Of a stretch of DNA of 64,000 nucleotides, positions 53,301 to 63,085 are shown one piece after another. A model generated the notes under the pieces. That model did not search any database. It was not told where the DNA came from and saw only the letters and a program-made list of their open reading frames with translations. The position numbers and the translations under genes are program-made. The DNA comes from Sulfurimonas sp. Lineage in GTDB: Bacteria; Campylobacterota; Campylobacteria; Campylobacterales; Sulfurimonadaceae. The stretch spans positions 62,001 through 126,000 of the forward strand of contig NZ_JAQTLY010000002.1 in assembly GCF_028714655.1 (NCBI RefSeq), given 5' to 3'. The stretch's first letter is position 1, and each line of letters starts with the position of its first letter.

Positions 53301-53540
53301 AGAATCACTTCTCTTTTTTTCTTTTGTAAAATTGAGTTCTTTTGCAACTACGCTTATTTTTTCATCCCATTTAATGTATAATTTCTCAACTTTAACGGTT
53401 TGAAATGATATATTGTCTATATATATTCCGTTTTGTAAAAGCATAAATGAGGCAAAGAGTATTAAAAATATGAAAGAAAAAATACTGACGAGTATAAATT
53501 GGATTTTTGATATCGCACTAATAATTATGTTGTCGTTCAT
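50367..53540 (-). CDS. Large AsmA-like periplasmic protein (YhdP/TamB group)
   Basis: The 1057-residue protein has one N-terminal membrane helix (IQFILVSIFSFIFLILFASF) and a very long periplasmic part predicted as repeated beta-strands. The C-terminus contains YKIINLHLKSKEIEIVGVGE, NAINMDLNLKTGLGSSISKI and PLIGHILLGKENLSTTLTVS with GTLDNPDVNTQ, the AsmA-like C-terminal pattern. Such proteins (YhdP, TamB, YdbH) are linked to phospholipid transport to the outer membrane. The ATG at 53540 has AGG 6 bases before. Its first 71 bases overlap the divergent mltG start, so the two promoters lie inside each other's genes. Confidence 0.85.
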   Translation of the reverse strand: MNDNIIISAISKIQFILVSIFSFIFLILFASFMLLQNGIYIDNISFQTVKVEKLYIKWDEKISVVAKELNFTKEKKRSDSEIEYEKIIKIVKNTLPFTVWFKEIIIEKISLGDTDCVIRYTDDEKGLLHISSPDFILNSSLFSYNNLITLKIDELKAIKKDLKIDGNISFDIKDKLKFTTTLNITVHNDTKLNLFAHGDAKKLSYKVESNENIKDTRQIVDLFDVHPDVKYWIYDAIEMSSLSLNELYGWLEYENLDKAYLNLYAKAVANDLKYTYDKKVDSVRTAKTDLEFKEGVLYIKPQNAYSYNFFLDKSWLKIDFSKKEELLTLYLLFKGKVNKELLSLLDRYKIKLPFVQNRGEVDTNLTLDINLITLSVNAVGDFYAKEAQINYLGLDIDIFDAHVFLNNYDVKVNNMIAKYSDIAASHVDLDFNAKESEGKLTFKFDNIDSKENKLTLLKNKEPFVATYSISPKQDYLTIDKSIWRFYEQTLYVDTMKIPFDIKELSATIPQTLIEVPNLLSAVVAGDIFFNSKKADLDIDLLKFNYIDISLDKSIPSFSLAYDTNKLTLSSKNDIKLKIEEKKLTLENLTADIMPEAVQVKNLSLNFENILKSKISTEYNLANSKGVINLQNLEFKNDSFGEILKTDENIRFLVENENNKTSISSKELDFKYLFSDNEWKVTLNSIDKITKYSNILKEYGITNGNLTLHKKNDEDSIKFLLNTDHKYKILATKNKPVESYAVNGEFNGKTKETSFKVNDLIAVEIKKDIKIKADSIGINLDEILNFSADRNSTHETKNSSDIYFEAKNSYIRLSENRHIVSDTISFKYVDEDLHAELTHKNGKAFLKLRDDILHLYGENFDDEFMGELFALSKFKGGSLEFYISGSTKEYNGVLYVKDTTILDYKILNNILAFVNTVPSLVTFSLPGYNQNGIAAKNAYLNFKFKDDIYKIINLHLKSKEIEIVGVGEASIKNNAINMDLNLKTGLGSSISKIPLIGHILLGKENLSTTLTVSGTLDNPDVNTQITKDIAAAPFNIIKRALMYPFQLFDGEEEKEEKK

Positions 53541-54414
53541 CTACTACCTAAATAAGCCTATTGATTCCCCCAAGATTATATATATTTCCAAAGGTTCTAT
53601 TAGTAAGATTATAACACAAATGCAAAATAATAATTATGATGTAAGCAAAATTGATGCGCTATTATTAAGAGTAATCGGCTCTCCTCAAAGCGGATGGATA
53701 AATATTGGGTCTACTTGTAACACAAGAGGAGATTTTTTATATAAGCTTGCAACCGCAAAAGCGGCTTTGCAAAATGTTACATTAATACCTGGTGAAACGA
53801 CTTATATATTTTTAGATCAGTTGGCAGAAGAGCTTAAGTTAGACAGAAATATACTCCAGAGCGAATATGAGCTGCAGTCGCAATACCCTGAAGGCGTGTT
53901 TGTTCCTGATACATACAGTATCCCGATTGGTATAAGTGAGAAGCTGGTAATTAAAATTTTATTAAACGAATCATTATCGAATATGAAAAAATTATCAATG
54001 AAAGCTTTTGGAATATACAATGAGAAGAAATGGTTACAAATCGTAACAATTGCATCTATCATCCAAAAAGAATCTGCAAATATAGAAGAGATGCCGCTTG
54101 TCAGTTCCGTTATTTATAACAGACTTAGACTAGGTATGAAATTACAGATGGACGGAACTCTCAATTATGGTAAATATTCACACATTAAAGTCACTCCGAC
54201 AAGGATAAAAGAAGACACTTCAATCTACAATACATACCTGCACGGCGGCATTCCTGAACTTCCGGTCTGTAATGTAAGCGTTGATGCGATAAAGGCGGCA
54301 ATATTTCCTGCAAACACGGATTATCTCTATTTTGTAAAATCAAAGAACGGAACACATGAATTTACGCGTAACTATTCTACACATTTAACCAATATAATGC
54401 GTGTTACCAAATGA
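53470..54414 (+). CDS. mltG: Endolytic murein transglycosylase MltG
   Basis: MltG cleaves growing peptidoglycan strands in the periplasm. The 314-residue protein begins MKEKILTSINWIFDIALIIM with a membrane helix and has the YceG-like fold: LIPGETTYIFLDQLAEELKL, EGVFVPDTYSIPIG, the catalytic Glu in TIASIIQKESANIEEMPLVS, VIYNRLRLGMKLQMDGTLNY, and the end NVSVDAIKAAIFPANTDYLY. I start at 53470, as 53413 would put 19 residues before the membrane helix. The 3' end carries part of an element shared with the acnB upstream region. Confidence 0.9.
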   Translation: MKEKILTSINWIFDIALIIMLSFIYYLNKPIDSPKIIYISKGSISKIITQMQNNNYDVSKIDALLLRVIGSPQSGWINIGSTCNTRGDFLYKLATAKAALQNVTLIPGETTYIFLDQLAEELKLDRNILQSEYELQSQYPEGVFVPDTYSIPIGISEKLVIKILLNESLSNMKKLSMKAFGIYNEKKWLQIVTIASIIQKESANIEEMPLVSSVIYNRLRLGMKLQMDGTLNYGKYSHIKVTPTRIKEDTSIYNTYLHGGIPELPVCNVSVDAIKAAIFPANTDYLYFVKSKNGTHEFTRNYSTHLTNIMRVTK

Positions 54415-54440
54415 AACACATTTAAAATAAAACTAGATAG
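54402..54440 (+). promoter_or_regulatory. Element shared with acnB, upstream of idh
   Basis: TGTTACCAAATGAAACACAT (54402-54421) and TTAAAATAAAACTAGATAG (to 54440) match the acnB upstream sequence at 40111-40148 in 34 of 38 aligned bases, with one gap. It overlaps the last 13 bases of mltG and ends 110 bases before the idh start. The downstream part to 54550 shows CACATATTGTTTGTCTTAAG but no strong -10 box other than a TAAGAT near 54478. Confidence 0.6.
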
Positions 54441-54550
54441 TTGAGTAATCTAATCACATATTGTTTGTCTTAAGTGGTAAGATACACCTTGTAAGTTTTT
54501 ATCAAAGCATACTCTTTGAGTAAAAACAAAATATTAACCAAGGACGAAAG

Positions 54551-56746
54551 ATGTCAAAAATTATTTGGTCGAAAATAGATGAAGCACCGGCTTTAGCAAC
54601 ATATTCGCTTTTACCGATAGTAAAAGCTTTTACAAAAAACGCAGGCGTAGATGTAGAGTTGAGTGATATTTCACTCTCAGGAAGAGTAATTGCAACATTT
54701 TCTGATATGTTAAAACCGGAGCAAAAACAATCTGATGCTCTTGGCGAACTTGGTGAAATGGTACAAGATCCGGAATGTAATATTATAAAACTACCAAATA
54801 TTTCAGCTTCGATTCCACAGCTTAAAGCTTGTATTGCTGAACTTAAATCTAAAGGTTATGACCTTCCGGAGTATCCTGAAGATGCAAAAACTGATGAAGA
54901 AAAAGCGATTAAAGAGAAGTACTCTACTTGTTTGGGTTCAGCGGTAAATCCGGTTCTTCGCGAAGGAAACTCAGATAGAAGAGCTGCTGTTGCAGTTAAA
55001 AACTTTGCTAAGAAAAATCCACATAAGCTAAGAGCGTTTAGTGAAAATTCAAAAGCATATGTAGCTCATATGTCAGGAAATGATTTTTATGAAAATGAGC
55101 AATCAGTAATAAAAAGCGGTAACTCAAAAGTTTCTATTAACTTAAACGGCAAGCTTTTAAAAGAGATAAATGCAGTAGATAGCGAAATCTTAGATGGCAC
55201 ATTTATGTCGGCAAAAGCTCTTAGAGCGTTTTATCAAGAAACGCTGGATGAAGCGAAAGCTAAAGATGTTCTTTGGTCTCTGCACTTAAAAGCAACTATG
55301 ATGAAAATCTCTGACCCTATTATGTTTGGACATGCGGTATCTGTTTTCTATAAAGATGTATTTGCTAAGTATGCAGACGAGTTTAAAGCTCTTGGCGTAA
55401 ACCCAAATATGGGTCTTGGAGACTTATACAAAAAACTTGAAAAATCGTCTAAAAAGGCTGAAATCGAAGCGGCTATCATGGCTACTTATGACGCTCAGCC
55501 AAATATGGCAATGGTTGATTCAGACAAGGGCATTACAAACTTACACGCTTCAAACGACATTATCATTGATGCTTCTATGCCGGTAGTCGTAAGAGACGGC
55601 GGAAAAATGTGGAATCGCGAAGGTAAAGTTCAGGAATGTGTTTCTGTTATCCCTGATAGAACTTATGCAACTTTTTACGAAGAGATAGTTAATGATTGTG
55701 TTAAAAACGGTCAATTTGATGTAACAACTATGGGTAATGTTGCAAATGTCGGCTTAATGGCGCAAAAAGCTGAAGAGTACGGTTCTCACCCTACAACTTT
55801 TGAAATCGCAGAAGACGGTATTGTTGAAGTTGTTGATGCAGACGGTACGGTTTTAATGAGTCACAATGTAGAAAAAGGCGATATCTGGAGAATGAGCAGA
55901 GCTAAAGACGCTGCTATCAAAGACTGGATAAAACTTTCTCATGAAAGAGGTGTTTTAACAGGAAGTCCGGTTATTTTCTGGTTAGATACATTTAGACCGC
56001 ATGATGCGAATTTAATCAAAAAATTGATGGATTATTTACCGGCTCATTTGGCAAAAACTCCAATCGAGTATGAGATTTTAGCTCCAAAACAAGCTATGAA
56101 ATACTCTTTAAGAAGAGTAAGAGCAGGGCTTGATACTATTAGTGCAACGGGAAATGTTTTAAGAGACTATTTAACAGACCTTTTCCCAATCTTAGAGCTT
56201 GGAACTTCTGCAAAAATGTTATCAATCGTTCCACTTCTTTCAGGCGGCGGTGTATTTGAAACAGGTGCAGGCGGATCGGCTCCTAAGCATGTTGAGCAGT
56301 TTATGAGCGAGGGTCACTTAAGATGGGACTCTTTAGGTGAGTTCTTGGCACTTGCAGAGTCACTAAGATTTATAGCTCAAAAACACAACTCAAAAGAGTT
56401 AGAAGCCGTAACAGAAGCTCTTGATATTGCAAATGCAGGTTATTTAGATAACAACAAAGCACCGGGAAGAAGTGCAGGAGAGCCTGACAATAAAGCTTCT
56501 CACTTCTTTGTAGCACAGTATTGGGCAGAGGCTCTGGCAAACCAAACTAAAGCACCGGCTCTTGCGGCTAAATTTGCTCCTGTGGCAAAAGCGCTTAAAG
56601 AGAATGAAGCTAAGATTATGGAAGAGTTAATGGCTGCTGAGGGCAAAGCTCAAGATATCGGCGGATACTATAGACCGGATGATGTAAAAGCCGACAAAGC
56701 GATGAGACCGTCTGCAACGCTTAATACGATTATTGATAGTATCTAA
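54551..56746 (+). CDS. idh: NADP-dependent isocitrate dehydrogenase, monomeric type
   Basis: The enzyme interconverts isocitrate and 2-oxoglutarate plus CO2 with NADP. At 731 residues it is the single-chain (monomeric) class, distinct from the 400-residue dimeric Icd. Characteristic stretches are [20 protein letters not shown] at the N-terminus, [40 protein letters not shown] and [20 protein letters not shown]. In Campylobacterota with a reductive TCA cycle it can fix CO2. It is preceded by the element also found before acnB. Confidence 0.95.
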   Translation: MSKIIWSKIDEAPALATYSLLPIVKAFTKNAGVDVELSDISLSGRVIATFSDMLKPEQKQSDALGELGEMVQDPECNIIKLPNISASIPQLKACIAELKSKGYDLPEYPEDAKTDEEKAIKEKYSTCLGSAVNPVLREGNSDRRAAVAVKNFAKKNPHKLRAFSENSKAYVAHMSGNDFYENEQSVIKSGNSKVSINLNGKLLKEINAVDSEILDGTFMSAKALRAFYQETLDEAKAKDVLWSLHLKATMMKISDPIMFGHAVSVFYKDVFAKYADEFKALGVNPNMGLGDLYKKLEKSSKKAEIEAAIMATYDAQPNMAMVDSDKGITNLHASNDIIIDASMPVVVRDGGKMWNREGKVQECVSVIPDRTYATFYEEIVNDCVKNGQFDVTTMGNVANVGLMAQKAEEYGSHPTTFEIAEDGIVEVVDADGTVLMSHNVEKGDIWRMSRAKDAAIKDWIKLSHERGVLTGSPVIFWLDTFRPHDANLIKKLMDYLPAHLAKTPIEYEILAPKQAMKYSLRRVRAGLDTISATGNVLRDYLTDLFPILELGTSAKMLSIVPLLSGGGVFETGAGGSAPKHVEQFMSEGHLRWDSLGEFLALAESLRFIAQKHNSKELEAVTEALDIANAGYLDNNKAPGRSAGEPDNKASHFFVAQYWAEALANQTKAPALAAKFAPVAKALKENEAKIMEELMAAEGKAQDIGGYYRPDDVKADKAMRPSATLNTIIDSI

Positions 56747-56759
56747 TTAATGTTATGCA

Positions 56760-56820
56760 CTCTAATGGGCTTAGCTCATTAGAGTTGCACAGAGAGGGAA
56801 TTTTTCTCTGTCTTTCTTTT
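56760..56820 (+). terminator. Probable terminator after idh
   Basis: Two hairpins follow the idh stop: CTCTAATG/CATTAGAG (56760-56767, 56777-56784) and ACAGAGA/TCTCTGT (56789-56811). The second is followed by TCTTTCTTTTTCTTTTTTT, a long T-rich run, and so fits a rho-independent terminator. The remaining gap to mdh holds only a 16-codon frame of no interest and a TACAAT near 56946 that may be the mdh -10 box. Confidence 0.7.
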
Positions 56821-56970
56821 TCTTTTTTTATGAAACTGTTTGGTTTTATAAAAAAGGCAAAAAAATGTCTTTATGCGTAGTGTTTTAGAAATATACTAAA
56901 CTCATTTGTGATAGCATATGTTTTAAGTGTATTTGAGTGATGCATTACAATTTTATCTCAAGGAGTCTAT

Positions 56971-57930
56971 ATGAATCAAGGAAAAAGAGTAGGAATAGTA
57001 GGTGCCGGCAATGTTGGCGCAACGGTAGCATACTCTTTAGCAATGCTTGGTTCTTGTCATGAAATAATTCTTCGTGATAACAAGATTGATGTTGCTAAAG
57101 GTAAAGCGCTTGATATGAGTCAGGCCGCTGCAGCTGTTAGAAGCCATACGGTAGTTAGTGTTGCCGAAGATATGTCGGACTTAACTAACTGTGATGTTGT
57201 AGTCGTAACTGCAGGAAGTCCGAGACTTCCGGGTATGAGTCGTGATGATTTGCTTATGATTAACGCAAAAATCACAAAAGAAGTTATAGCAGGCATTGCA
57301 AAATATTCTCCTGACGCAATAATAATTATGGTTTCAAACCCGTTAGATGCTATGACATATGTAGCACTCAGAGAGAGCGGTTTTGAGAGAAGTCGTGTTA
57401 TTGGAATGGCGGGAGTCTTAGATAGCGCGAGAATGGCTAGTTTTATTCAAGAAAAACTTGGTTACGGCGGCGGACAAATTCGTGCTTCGGTTATGGGCGG
57501 TCACGGTGATGACATGGTTCCGCTTCCGCGCTATTCGACAGTTGCGGGTGTTCCTCTTGCAGATGTTTTAACTGCTAATGAAATTGATGAAATTGTAATG
57601 CGTACTCGAAACGGCGGGGCAGAGATTGTAGGACACCTTAAAACAGGTTCGGCATATTATGCGCCGGCAAGATCTACGACTATAATGGTTGAGGCGATAC
57701 TAAAAGATACTAAACAGATTCATCCATGTGCAGTTTTTTTAGAGGGTGAATACGGTCACTCCGATGTGGTATCAGGCGTGCCGGTTATGCTTGGCGCAAA
57801 CGGAGCAGAAAAGATTATAGAAATGTCTCTTGACGAATCTGAAAAAAAGATGTTTGAAGGCTCTTGCAACTCTGTTAGAACTTTAATTGACACACTAAAT
57901 AAAAATAATTTTTTTAATAAAGGAGAGTGA
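56971..57930 (+). CDS. mdh: Malate dehydrogenase, LDH-like type
   Basis: Mdh interconverts malate and oxaloacetate with NAD. The 319-residue protein has the dinucleotide loop [20 protein letters not shown], substrate arginines in [38 protein letters not shown] and the catalytic His in [20 protein letters not shown]. These point to the LDH-like MDH of many autotrophs rather than the E. coli type. A strong AAGGAG ribosome binding site precedes the ATG. fumC, sucC and sucD follow closely on the same strand. Confidence 0.95.
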   Translation: MNQGKRVGIVGAGNVGATVAYSLAMLGSCHEIILRDNKIDVAKGKALDMSQAAAAVRSHTVVSVAEDMSDLTNCDVVVVTAGSPRLPGMSRDDLLMINAKITKEVIAGIAKYSPDAIIIMVSNPLDAMTYVALRESGFERSRVIGMAGVLDSARMASFIQEKLGYGGGQIRASVMGGHGDDMVPLPRYSTVAGVPLADVLTANEIDEIVMRTRNGGAEIVGHLKTGSAYYAPARSTTIMVEAILKDTKQIHPCAVFLEGEYGHSDVVSGVPVMLGANGAEKIIEMSLDESEKKMFEGSCNSVRTLIDTLNKNNFFNKGE

Positions 57931-57931
57931 G

Positions 57932-59323
57932 TTGCGTACGCGTATAGAAAAAGACACAATGGGTGAGATTGCAGTACCGATAGATGCTTATTGGGCTGCC
58001 CAAACTCAAAGATCGATAGAGAATTTTGCAATCGGCGAAGAGAAGATGCCTTATGAGATTACAAGAGCATTTTCATACCTTAAAAAAGCAGTTGCACTTG
58101 TAAATAAGGACTTAGGCAAATTAGATGCTAAAAAAGCGGATGCTATAGCACAGGCTTGTGACGATATGCTGGAGGGAAAACTTGACGGAGAATACCCGCT
58201 TGTTGTCTGGCAAACAGGTTCTGGTACACAATCAAATATGAACAATAATGAAGTTCTGGCAAATCGCGCTACCGAGATTCTTGGCGGTGATTTTAGAGTT
58301 GAGAAGTTGATTCATGCAAATGATGATGTCAACAAGTCTCAAAGCTCAAACGACACATATCCGACGGCTCTTCATGTAGCGGCAGTTATTGCGGTAGAGA
58401 CTCGTGTTTTACCTGCTATTGCCAAATTGAGAGCAACGCTGATTGAGAAATCTGCAAAATTTGATTCTATAGTTAAAATCGGACGAACTCACTTGCAAGA
58501 TGCTACGCCTCTAACTCTCGGTCAAGAGATTAGCGGCTGGGTTGAGATGCTAAACAAATGTGAAAAAATGGCAAAAGATTCTCTTGAAGCCGTTCGTGAA
58601 CTTGCTCTTGGCGGTACTGCAGTCGGAACGGGACTTAATGCCCATCCTGAGCTTGGAGAGAGAGTCGCTAAAAAATTAACGGAGCTTACGGGACATAATT
58701 TCGTAACTGCACCGAATAAATTTCATGCACTAACTTCACATGATGCTCTGGTTTATGCGCACGGTGCGCTTAAAGCACTATCGGCAGATATGATGAAAAT
58801 CGCAAATGATGTTCGCTGGTTGGCATCCGGTCCTAGATGCGGGATAGGGGAGATTACTATTCCTGAAAATGAGCCGGGCTCTTCTATTATGCCTGGCAAA
58901 GTAAACCCTACTCAAAGCGAAGCGGTAACTATGGTTACATGCCAAGTTATGGGAAATGATACGACAATCGGTTTTGCGGCAAGTCAGGGAAATTTTCAGC
59001 TAAATGTGTTTAAGCCTGTTATTGCGTACAACTTTTTACAATCATGCCGTTTGTTGGCAGACTCTATCGTCTCGTTTAACGATAACTGTGCGATAGGAAT
59101 TGAACCGGTTGAAGACAAAATAGATTTTTATCTAAACAATTCGCTTATGCTTGTAACTGCGCTTAATCCTTATATAGGTTATGAAAATGCAGCAAAAATA
59201 GCAAAAACAGCACATAAAAACGGTTCAACTCTAAAGGAAACGGCGATAGAGCTAGGACTTTTGAGTGCTGAAGAGTTTGATAAATATGTAATACCACAAG
59301 ATATGATATCGCCAAAAGCGTAA
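57932..59323 (+). CDS. fumC: Fumarate hydratase class II
   Basis: FumC hydrates fumarate to malate without an iron-sulfur cluster. The 463-residue chain shows [60 protein letters not shown] and the catalytic-loop signature [16 protein letters not shown]. The start is TTG at 57932 with AGGAG 6 bases before it, just after the mdh stop. It would give malate from fumarate, or fumarate when the cycle runs in reverse. Confidence 0.95.
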   Translation: MRTRIEKDTMGEIAVPIDAYWAAQTQRSIENFAIGEEKMPYEITRAFSYLKKAVALVNKDLGKLDAKKADAIAQACDDMLEGKLDGEYPLVVWQTGSGTQSNMNNNEVLANRATEILGGDFRVEKLIHANDDVNKSQSSNDTYPTALHVAAVIAVETRVLPAIAKLRATLIEKSAKFDSIVKIGRTHLQDATPLTLGQEISGWVEMLNKCEKMAKDSLEAVRELALGGTAVGTGLNAHPELGERVAKKLTELTGHNFVTAPNKFHALTSHDALVYAHGALKALSADMMKIANDVRWLASGPRCGIGEITIPENEPGSSIMPGKVNPTQSEAVTMVTCQVMGNDTTIGFAASQGNFQLNVFKPVIAYNFLQSCRLLADSIVSFNDNCAIGIEPVEDKIDFYLNNSLMLVTALNPYIGYENAAKIAKTAHKNGSTLKETAIELGLLSAEEFDKYVIPQDMISPKA

Positions 59324-59346
59324 ATTTTACAAAAAGGAATAGTTTA

Positions 59347-60522
59347 ATGAATATACATGAATATCAAGCAAAGCAAATTTTTGCTAAGTACGGTGTACCG
59401 ACACCAAAAGGCTTAATGGCGGAGAGTGTAGAACAAGCAGTTGAAAATGCAAAAATATTAGGCGGTCCTATCTGGGTTGTTAAAGCTCAAATCCATGCAG
59501 GCGGAAGAGGTTTAGGCGGCGGTGTTAAACTTGCTCGTTCAATTGAAGAGGTTGAAAAACTTTCCAATGAAATTCTTGGAATGACTTTGGTTACTCATCA
59601 AACAGGACCGGAGGGTAAACTTGTTCAAAAACTTTACATCGAAGACGGTGCTGACATCAAAGATGAGTTGTACCTTGGCGTTGTTCTTGACCGCGCAAAA
59701 GAGATGCCTGTAATCATGGCTTCAACAGAGGGCGGTATGGCGATAGAAGATGTTGCGCACGATACTCCTGAGAAGATTATCAAAGTAGCGGTTGATCCTG
59801 CTATCGGTTTTCAAGGTTTTCATGGAAGAGAGCTTGTGTTTGGTTTAGGTATAACCGACCCGAATGAGCAGAAAAAACTTATAAGCTTTGCTTCAAAACT
59901 ATATAAACTATATATGGAGAACGATGCGGAGATGATAGAGATTAACCCTCTCGTAAAAACGGGAAGCGGCGATTTCTTAGCGCTTGACGGAAAAATGGGA
60001 TTTGATGATTCTGCACTCGGTCGTCATCCGGATATCGAAGCTATGAGAGATATAAGTGAAGAGGATGCCGACGAGAGAGAAGCAGGTGAGCATGGACTTA
60101 GCTATGTATCGCTTGACGGTGAAATCGGTTGTATGGTTAACGGTGCAGGTCTTGCGATGGGTACTATGGATACTATCAACTATATGGGCGGAACTCCTGC
60201 AAACTTCTTGGATGTCGGCGGAAAAGCAAATGCCGAGACTGTTGCAAAAGGTTTTGAGATAATTCTTAAAAATCCTAAAGTTAAAGCTATATTTGTAAAT
60301 ATATTTGGCGGAATCGTTAGATGTGACCGTATTGCAAACGGTATCTTGGAAGCTACAAAACTTGTAGATGTTCATGTACCTGTAATCGTGCGTCTTGACG
60401 GTACAAATGCGCCTGAAGCGGCAGAGATTTTAAGAAATGCAAATATTGCAAATGTTATAGCAGCTACAGACTTGGCTGACGGTGCCGCAAAAGCGGTAGC
60501 AGCTGCAAAACAAGCTAAGTAA
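59347..60522 (+). CDS. sucC: Succinyl-CoA synthetase, beta subunit
   Basis: With SucD this enzyme interconverts succinyl-CoA and succinate, coupled to ATP. The 391-residue subunit has the ATP-grasp N-terminus (NIHEYQAKQIFAKYGVPTPK, VVKAQIHAGGRGLGGGVKLA) and the C-terminal CoA-ligase domain (GCMVNGAGLAMGTMDTINYM, FVNIFGGIVRCDRIANGILE). It stands 23 bases after fumC and 12 before sucD, all on the plus strand. The TTTACAAAAAGGA stretch supplies the ribosome binding site. Confidence 0.96.
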   Translation: MNIHEYQAKQIFAKYGVPTPKGLMAESVEQAVENAKILGGPIWVVKAQIHAGGRGLGGGVKLARSIEEVEKLSNEILGMTLVTHQTGPEGKLVQKLYIEDGADIKDELYLGVVLDRAKEMPVIMASTEGGMAIEDVAHDTPEKIIKVAVDPAIGFQGFHGRELVFGLGITDPNEQKKLISFASKLYKLYMENDAEMIEINPLVKTGSGDFLALDGKMGFDDSALGRHPDIEAMRDISEEDADEREAGEHGLSYVSLDGEIGCMVNGAGLAMGTMDTINYMGGTPANFLDVGGKANAETVAKGFEIILKNPKVKAIFVNIFGGIVRCDRIANGILEATKLVDVHVPVIVRLDGTNAPEAAEILRNANIANVIAATDLADGAAKAVAAAKQAK

Positions 60523-60534
60523 GAAGGGAGATTT

Positions 60535-61407
60535 ATGAGTATATTAGTAAATAAAGACACAAAAGTAATCGTTCAGGGTTTTACGGGTAAAGAGGGTTCT
60601 TTTCACGCTGAGCAGTGTTTGGCATACGGAACAAAGATAGTCGGCGGTGTTACACCAAACAAAGGCGGAACTGAGCATTTAGGTCAGCCGGTATTTAATA
60701 CCGTAAAAGAGGCTGTACAAACTACAGGTGCAACCGTTTCTATGATATTTGTTCCGCCTGCATTTGTTGCTGATGCCGTTATGGAAGCTGCCGATGCAGG
60801 AATAGAACTTGCCGTTATCATTACAGAGGGTGCGCCGGTAAGAGATATGCAAGCTGCTAAAGCTTATGCAGTTAAACACAATATGAAAACAATCGGACCA
60901 AACTGTCCGGGTGTTATCACTGCAGAGGAGTGTAAAATCGGAATTATGCCGGGTATGATTTTCAAAAAAGGAAATGTAGGACTTATCTCAAAATCTGGTA
61001 CTTTAACTTACGAGGGTGCTAACCAAGTTTGTAGAGAAGGCTTTGGTATTTCAACTGCGGTTGGTATCGGCGGAGACCCGATTATCGGTCTTTCGTATAA
61101 ACAACTTCTTCCTATGTTTGAGGCAGACCCTGAGACTCATGCAATCGTTATGATCGGTGAAATCGGCGGAGATCTTGAGATTCAAGCAGCAGCATACATA
61201 AAAGAACATATTACAAAACCTGTTGTGGCTTTTATTGCTGGGCAAACTGCACCAAAAGGTAAAAGAATGGGTCATGCCGGAGCTATTATAAGCGGTGGAG
61301 CAGGGACTGCGGCTGAGAAAATGGCGGCACTTGAAGCGGCAGGCGTAAAAGTTGTCGTGTCACCGTCTGAAATAGGTAAAGCGATAGCTGAAGTTTTAAA
61401 AAAGTAA
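60535..61407 (+). CDS. sucD: Succinyl-CoA synthetase, alpha subunit
   Basis: The 290-residue alpha subunit binds CoA and carries the phosphohistidine. Its marks are [60 protein letters not shown] and the active His in [20 protein letters not shown]. It is the last gene of mdh-fumC-sucC-sucD. About 190 bp of regulatory DNA separates it from oorD. Confidence 0.96.
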   Translation: MSILVNKDTKVIVQGFTGKEGSFHAEQCLAYGTKIVGGVTPNKGGTEHLGQPVFNTVKEAVQTTGATVSMIFVPPAFVADAVMEAADAGIELAVIITEGAPVRDMQAAKAYAVKHNMKTIGPNCPGVITAEECKIGIMPGMIFKKGNVGLISKSGTLTYEGANQVCREGFGISTAVGIGGDPIIGLSYKQLLPMFEADPETHAIVMIGEIGGDLEIQAAAYIKEHITKPVVAFIAGQTAPKGKRMGHAGAIISGGAGTAAEKMAALEAAGVKVVVSPSEIGKAIAEVLKK

Positions 61408-61433
61408 ATTTTACTGTGTGTGAGCCTCAATAA

Positions 61434-61553
61434 GTAACATATCTGTTATTTATTAGGCGCCAATAGCACAATTTAGAGTGATATTAATAAAAATTAGTTA
61501 ATCTGTTTATGAAAAAGAGATTTGGCACAGTGGATATTGTTACTTTTTGTAAC
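61434..61553 (+). promoter_or_regulatory. Candidate regulator sites upstream of oorD
   Basis: GTAACATATCTGTT (61434-61447) repeats, with one change, the GTAACATATGTGTT at 40164-40177 before acnB. A second site, GTTAC-TTTTT-GTAAC (61539-61553), is a perfect 5-bp inverted repeat just before the gene. The gap of 188 bp to oorD also contains a TTGGCAC at 61522, but no GC 10 bases on, so a sigma-54 promoter is not supported. Confidence 0.45.
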
Positions 61554-61595
61554 TAGTAATATTTTTTTAACTTAAAATTAAAAACAGGAGAATAA

Positions 61596-61931
61596 ATGAG
61601 TAAGTTTAAAACTCAAAATCCGGGCAATCAGCCTGTATGGGTCAACACAAACAACTGTAAAGCATGTGATATCTGTGTTTCAGTATGTCCGGCTGGCGTG
61701 CTTGGAATGATATATGATAACAGGTCTACGCTTGGTGCAATGATATCTGTACAGCATCCGGAAGCTTGTATCGGTTGTATGGAATGTGAATTGTCATGTC
61801 CTGATTTTGCTATATATGTAGCAGATAAAAAAGATTTTAAATTTGCAAAACTAACTGACGAGTCAAAAGAGAGACAAGTAGCGGTTATTGCAAATAATTA
61901 TATGTCACTTAGTGAAAAAGGAGTTAAATAA
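61596..61931 (+). CDS. oorD: 2-oxoglutarate:ferredoxin oxidoreductase, delta (ferredoxin) subunit
   Basis: This 111-residue subunit carries two [4Fe-4S] clusters bound by CKACDICVSVCPAGVLG and CIGCMECELSCPDFAIYV. It passes electrons between OorABC and ferredoxin or flavodoxin. The ATG has AGGAG before it. It leads oorDABC and overlaps oorA by one base. In autotrophs of this phylum the complex makes 2-oxoglutarate from succinyl-CoA and CO2. Confidence 0.93.
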   Translation: MSKFKTQNPGNQPVWVNTNNCKACDICVSVCPAGVLGMIYDNRSTLGAMISVQHPEACIGCMECELSCPDFAIYVADKKDFKFAKLTDESKERQVAVIANNYMSLSEKGVK

Positions 61932-63085
61932 TGGCAAGAGAAGTAATCGGAAACGGCAATGAACTAGCTGCAGAAGCTGCTATTGATGCCGGTGCTAGAT
62001 TTTTTAGTGGTTATCCAATCACTCCATCATCTGAAGTAATGCATGTTGCATCTGACCTTTTACCTGAGGTTGGCGGAAAATTTATTCAAATGGAAGATGA
62101 AATAGCAGGTATATGTGCTGCACTTGGTGCTTCAATGAGCGGCGTAAAATCTTTTACTGCAACTTCGGGACCGGGAATCTCACTTAAAGCTGAGCAGATT
62201 GGTTTAGGTTTTATTGCAGAGATTCCTTTGGTTATCGTAAATGTTATGCGCGGTGGTCCCTCAACAGGTCTTCCTACGCGCGTATCTCAGGCAGATATCG
62301 GTCAAGCGCAATATCCGACTCATGGGGATTATGCTTCTATTACTTTATGTGCAGGCAGTTTAACCGAGTGTTATACACAGACTGTTCGTGCATTTAACTT
62401 GGCTGAAAAGTATATGACTCCTGTATTTATTCTTCTGGATGAAACAATCGGTCATATGCACGGTAAAGCCGTACTTCCCGATCTTGAAGAAGTTAAAGCC
62501 GGCATAGTTAATCGTGCAACTTTTGACGGCGCACCGGCAGATTATAAGCCATATGATGTCCCTATGAACAAGCCTGCTGTACTAAACCCGATGTTTAAGG
62601 GTTACAAGTATCATATAACCGGACTTCACCATGGACATGAAGGTTTCCCGACAGAAGATGCAGTTCAATGTGAATTTAATATTGAGCGTTTAGTGGGTAA
62701 AATTAATACAGTAGCAGCAGAAAATGATGGTCTCGATGATTTACCTGATTATGAAGAGTATATGTTAGATGATGCAGAAGTTTGTATAATAGCTTACGGT
62801 TCAATCGGACTCGGTGCTTATGAAGCAGTAAATAAACTTCGTGAACAGGGTATTAAAGCGGGTATGTTTAGACCGATTCTTCTTTGGCCGTCACCTGCAA
62901 AAAGAATTGCCGAACTCGGTGCAAAATTTAAAGATAAAATCTTTATTACAGAGTTAAACATGGGTCAATACTCTAAAGAAATTGAAAGAGTTATCAAAAG
63001 AAATGATTTTACCACACTGCTTAAAGCAAACGGTCGCCCTATAGCGCCTGCTGAGATGGTAGCAAAAGTTAAGGAGATGATGTAA
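61931..63085 (+). CDS. oorA: 2-oxoglutarate:ferredoxin oxidoreductase, alpha subunit
   Basis: The alpha subunit (384 residues) forms the catalytic core together with OorB. Visible family marks are AREVIGNGNELAAEAAIDAG, FSGYPITPSSEVMHVASDLL, QMEDEIAGICAALGASMSGV, TATSGPGISLKAEQIGLGFI and VNVMRGGPSTGLPTRVSQAD. The C-terminal domain has CIIAYGSIGLGAYEAVNKLR. It overlaps oorD and oorB at start and stop codons, so translation is coupled. I prefer 2-oxoglutarate to pyruvate as substrate because of the OorDABC order and lengths. Confidence 0.93.
   Translation: MAREVIGNGNELAAEAAIDAGARFFSGYPITPSSEVMHVASDLLPEVGGKFIQMEDEIAGICAALGASMSGVKSFTATSGPGISLKAEQIGLGFIAEIPLVIVNVMRGGPSTGLPTRVSQADIGQAQYPTHGDYASITLCAGSLTECYTQTVRAFNLAEKYMTPVFILLDETIGHMHGKAVLPDLEEVKAGIVNRATFDGAPADYKPYDVPMNKPAVLNPMFKGYKYHITGLHHGHEGFPTEDAVQCEFNIERLVGKINTVAAENDGLDDLPDYEEYMLDDAEVCIIAYGSIGLGAYEAVNKLREQGIKAGMFRPILLWPSPAKRIAELGAKFKDKIFITELNMGQYSKEIERVIKRNDFTTLLKANGRPIAPAEMVAKVKEMM

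Noticed and set aside
61522-61540. Sigma-54 promoter before oorD
   Set aside because: TTGGCAC is followed by GTGGATATTG, without the GC at the -12 position.
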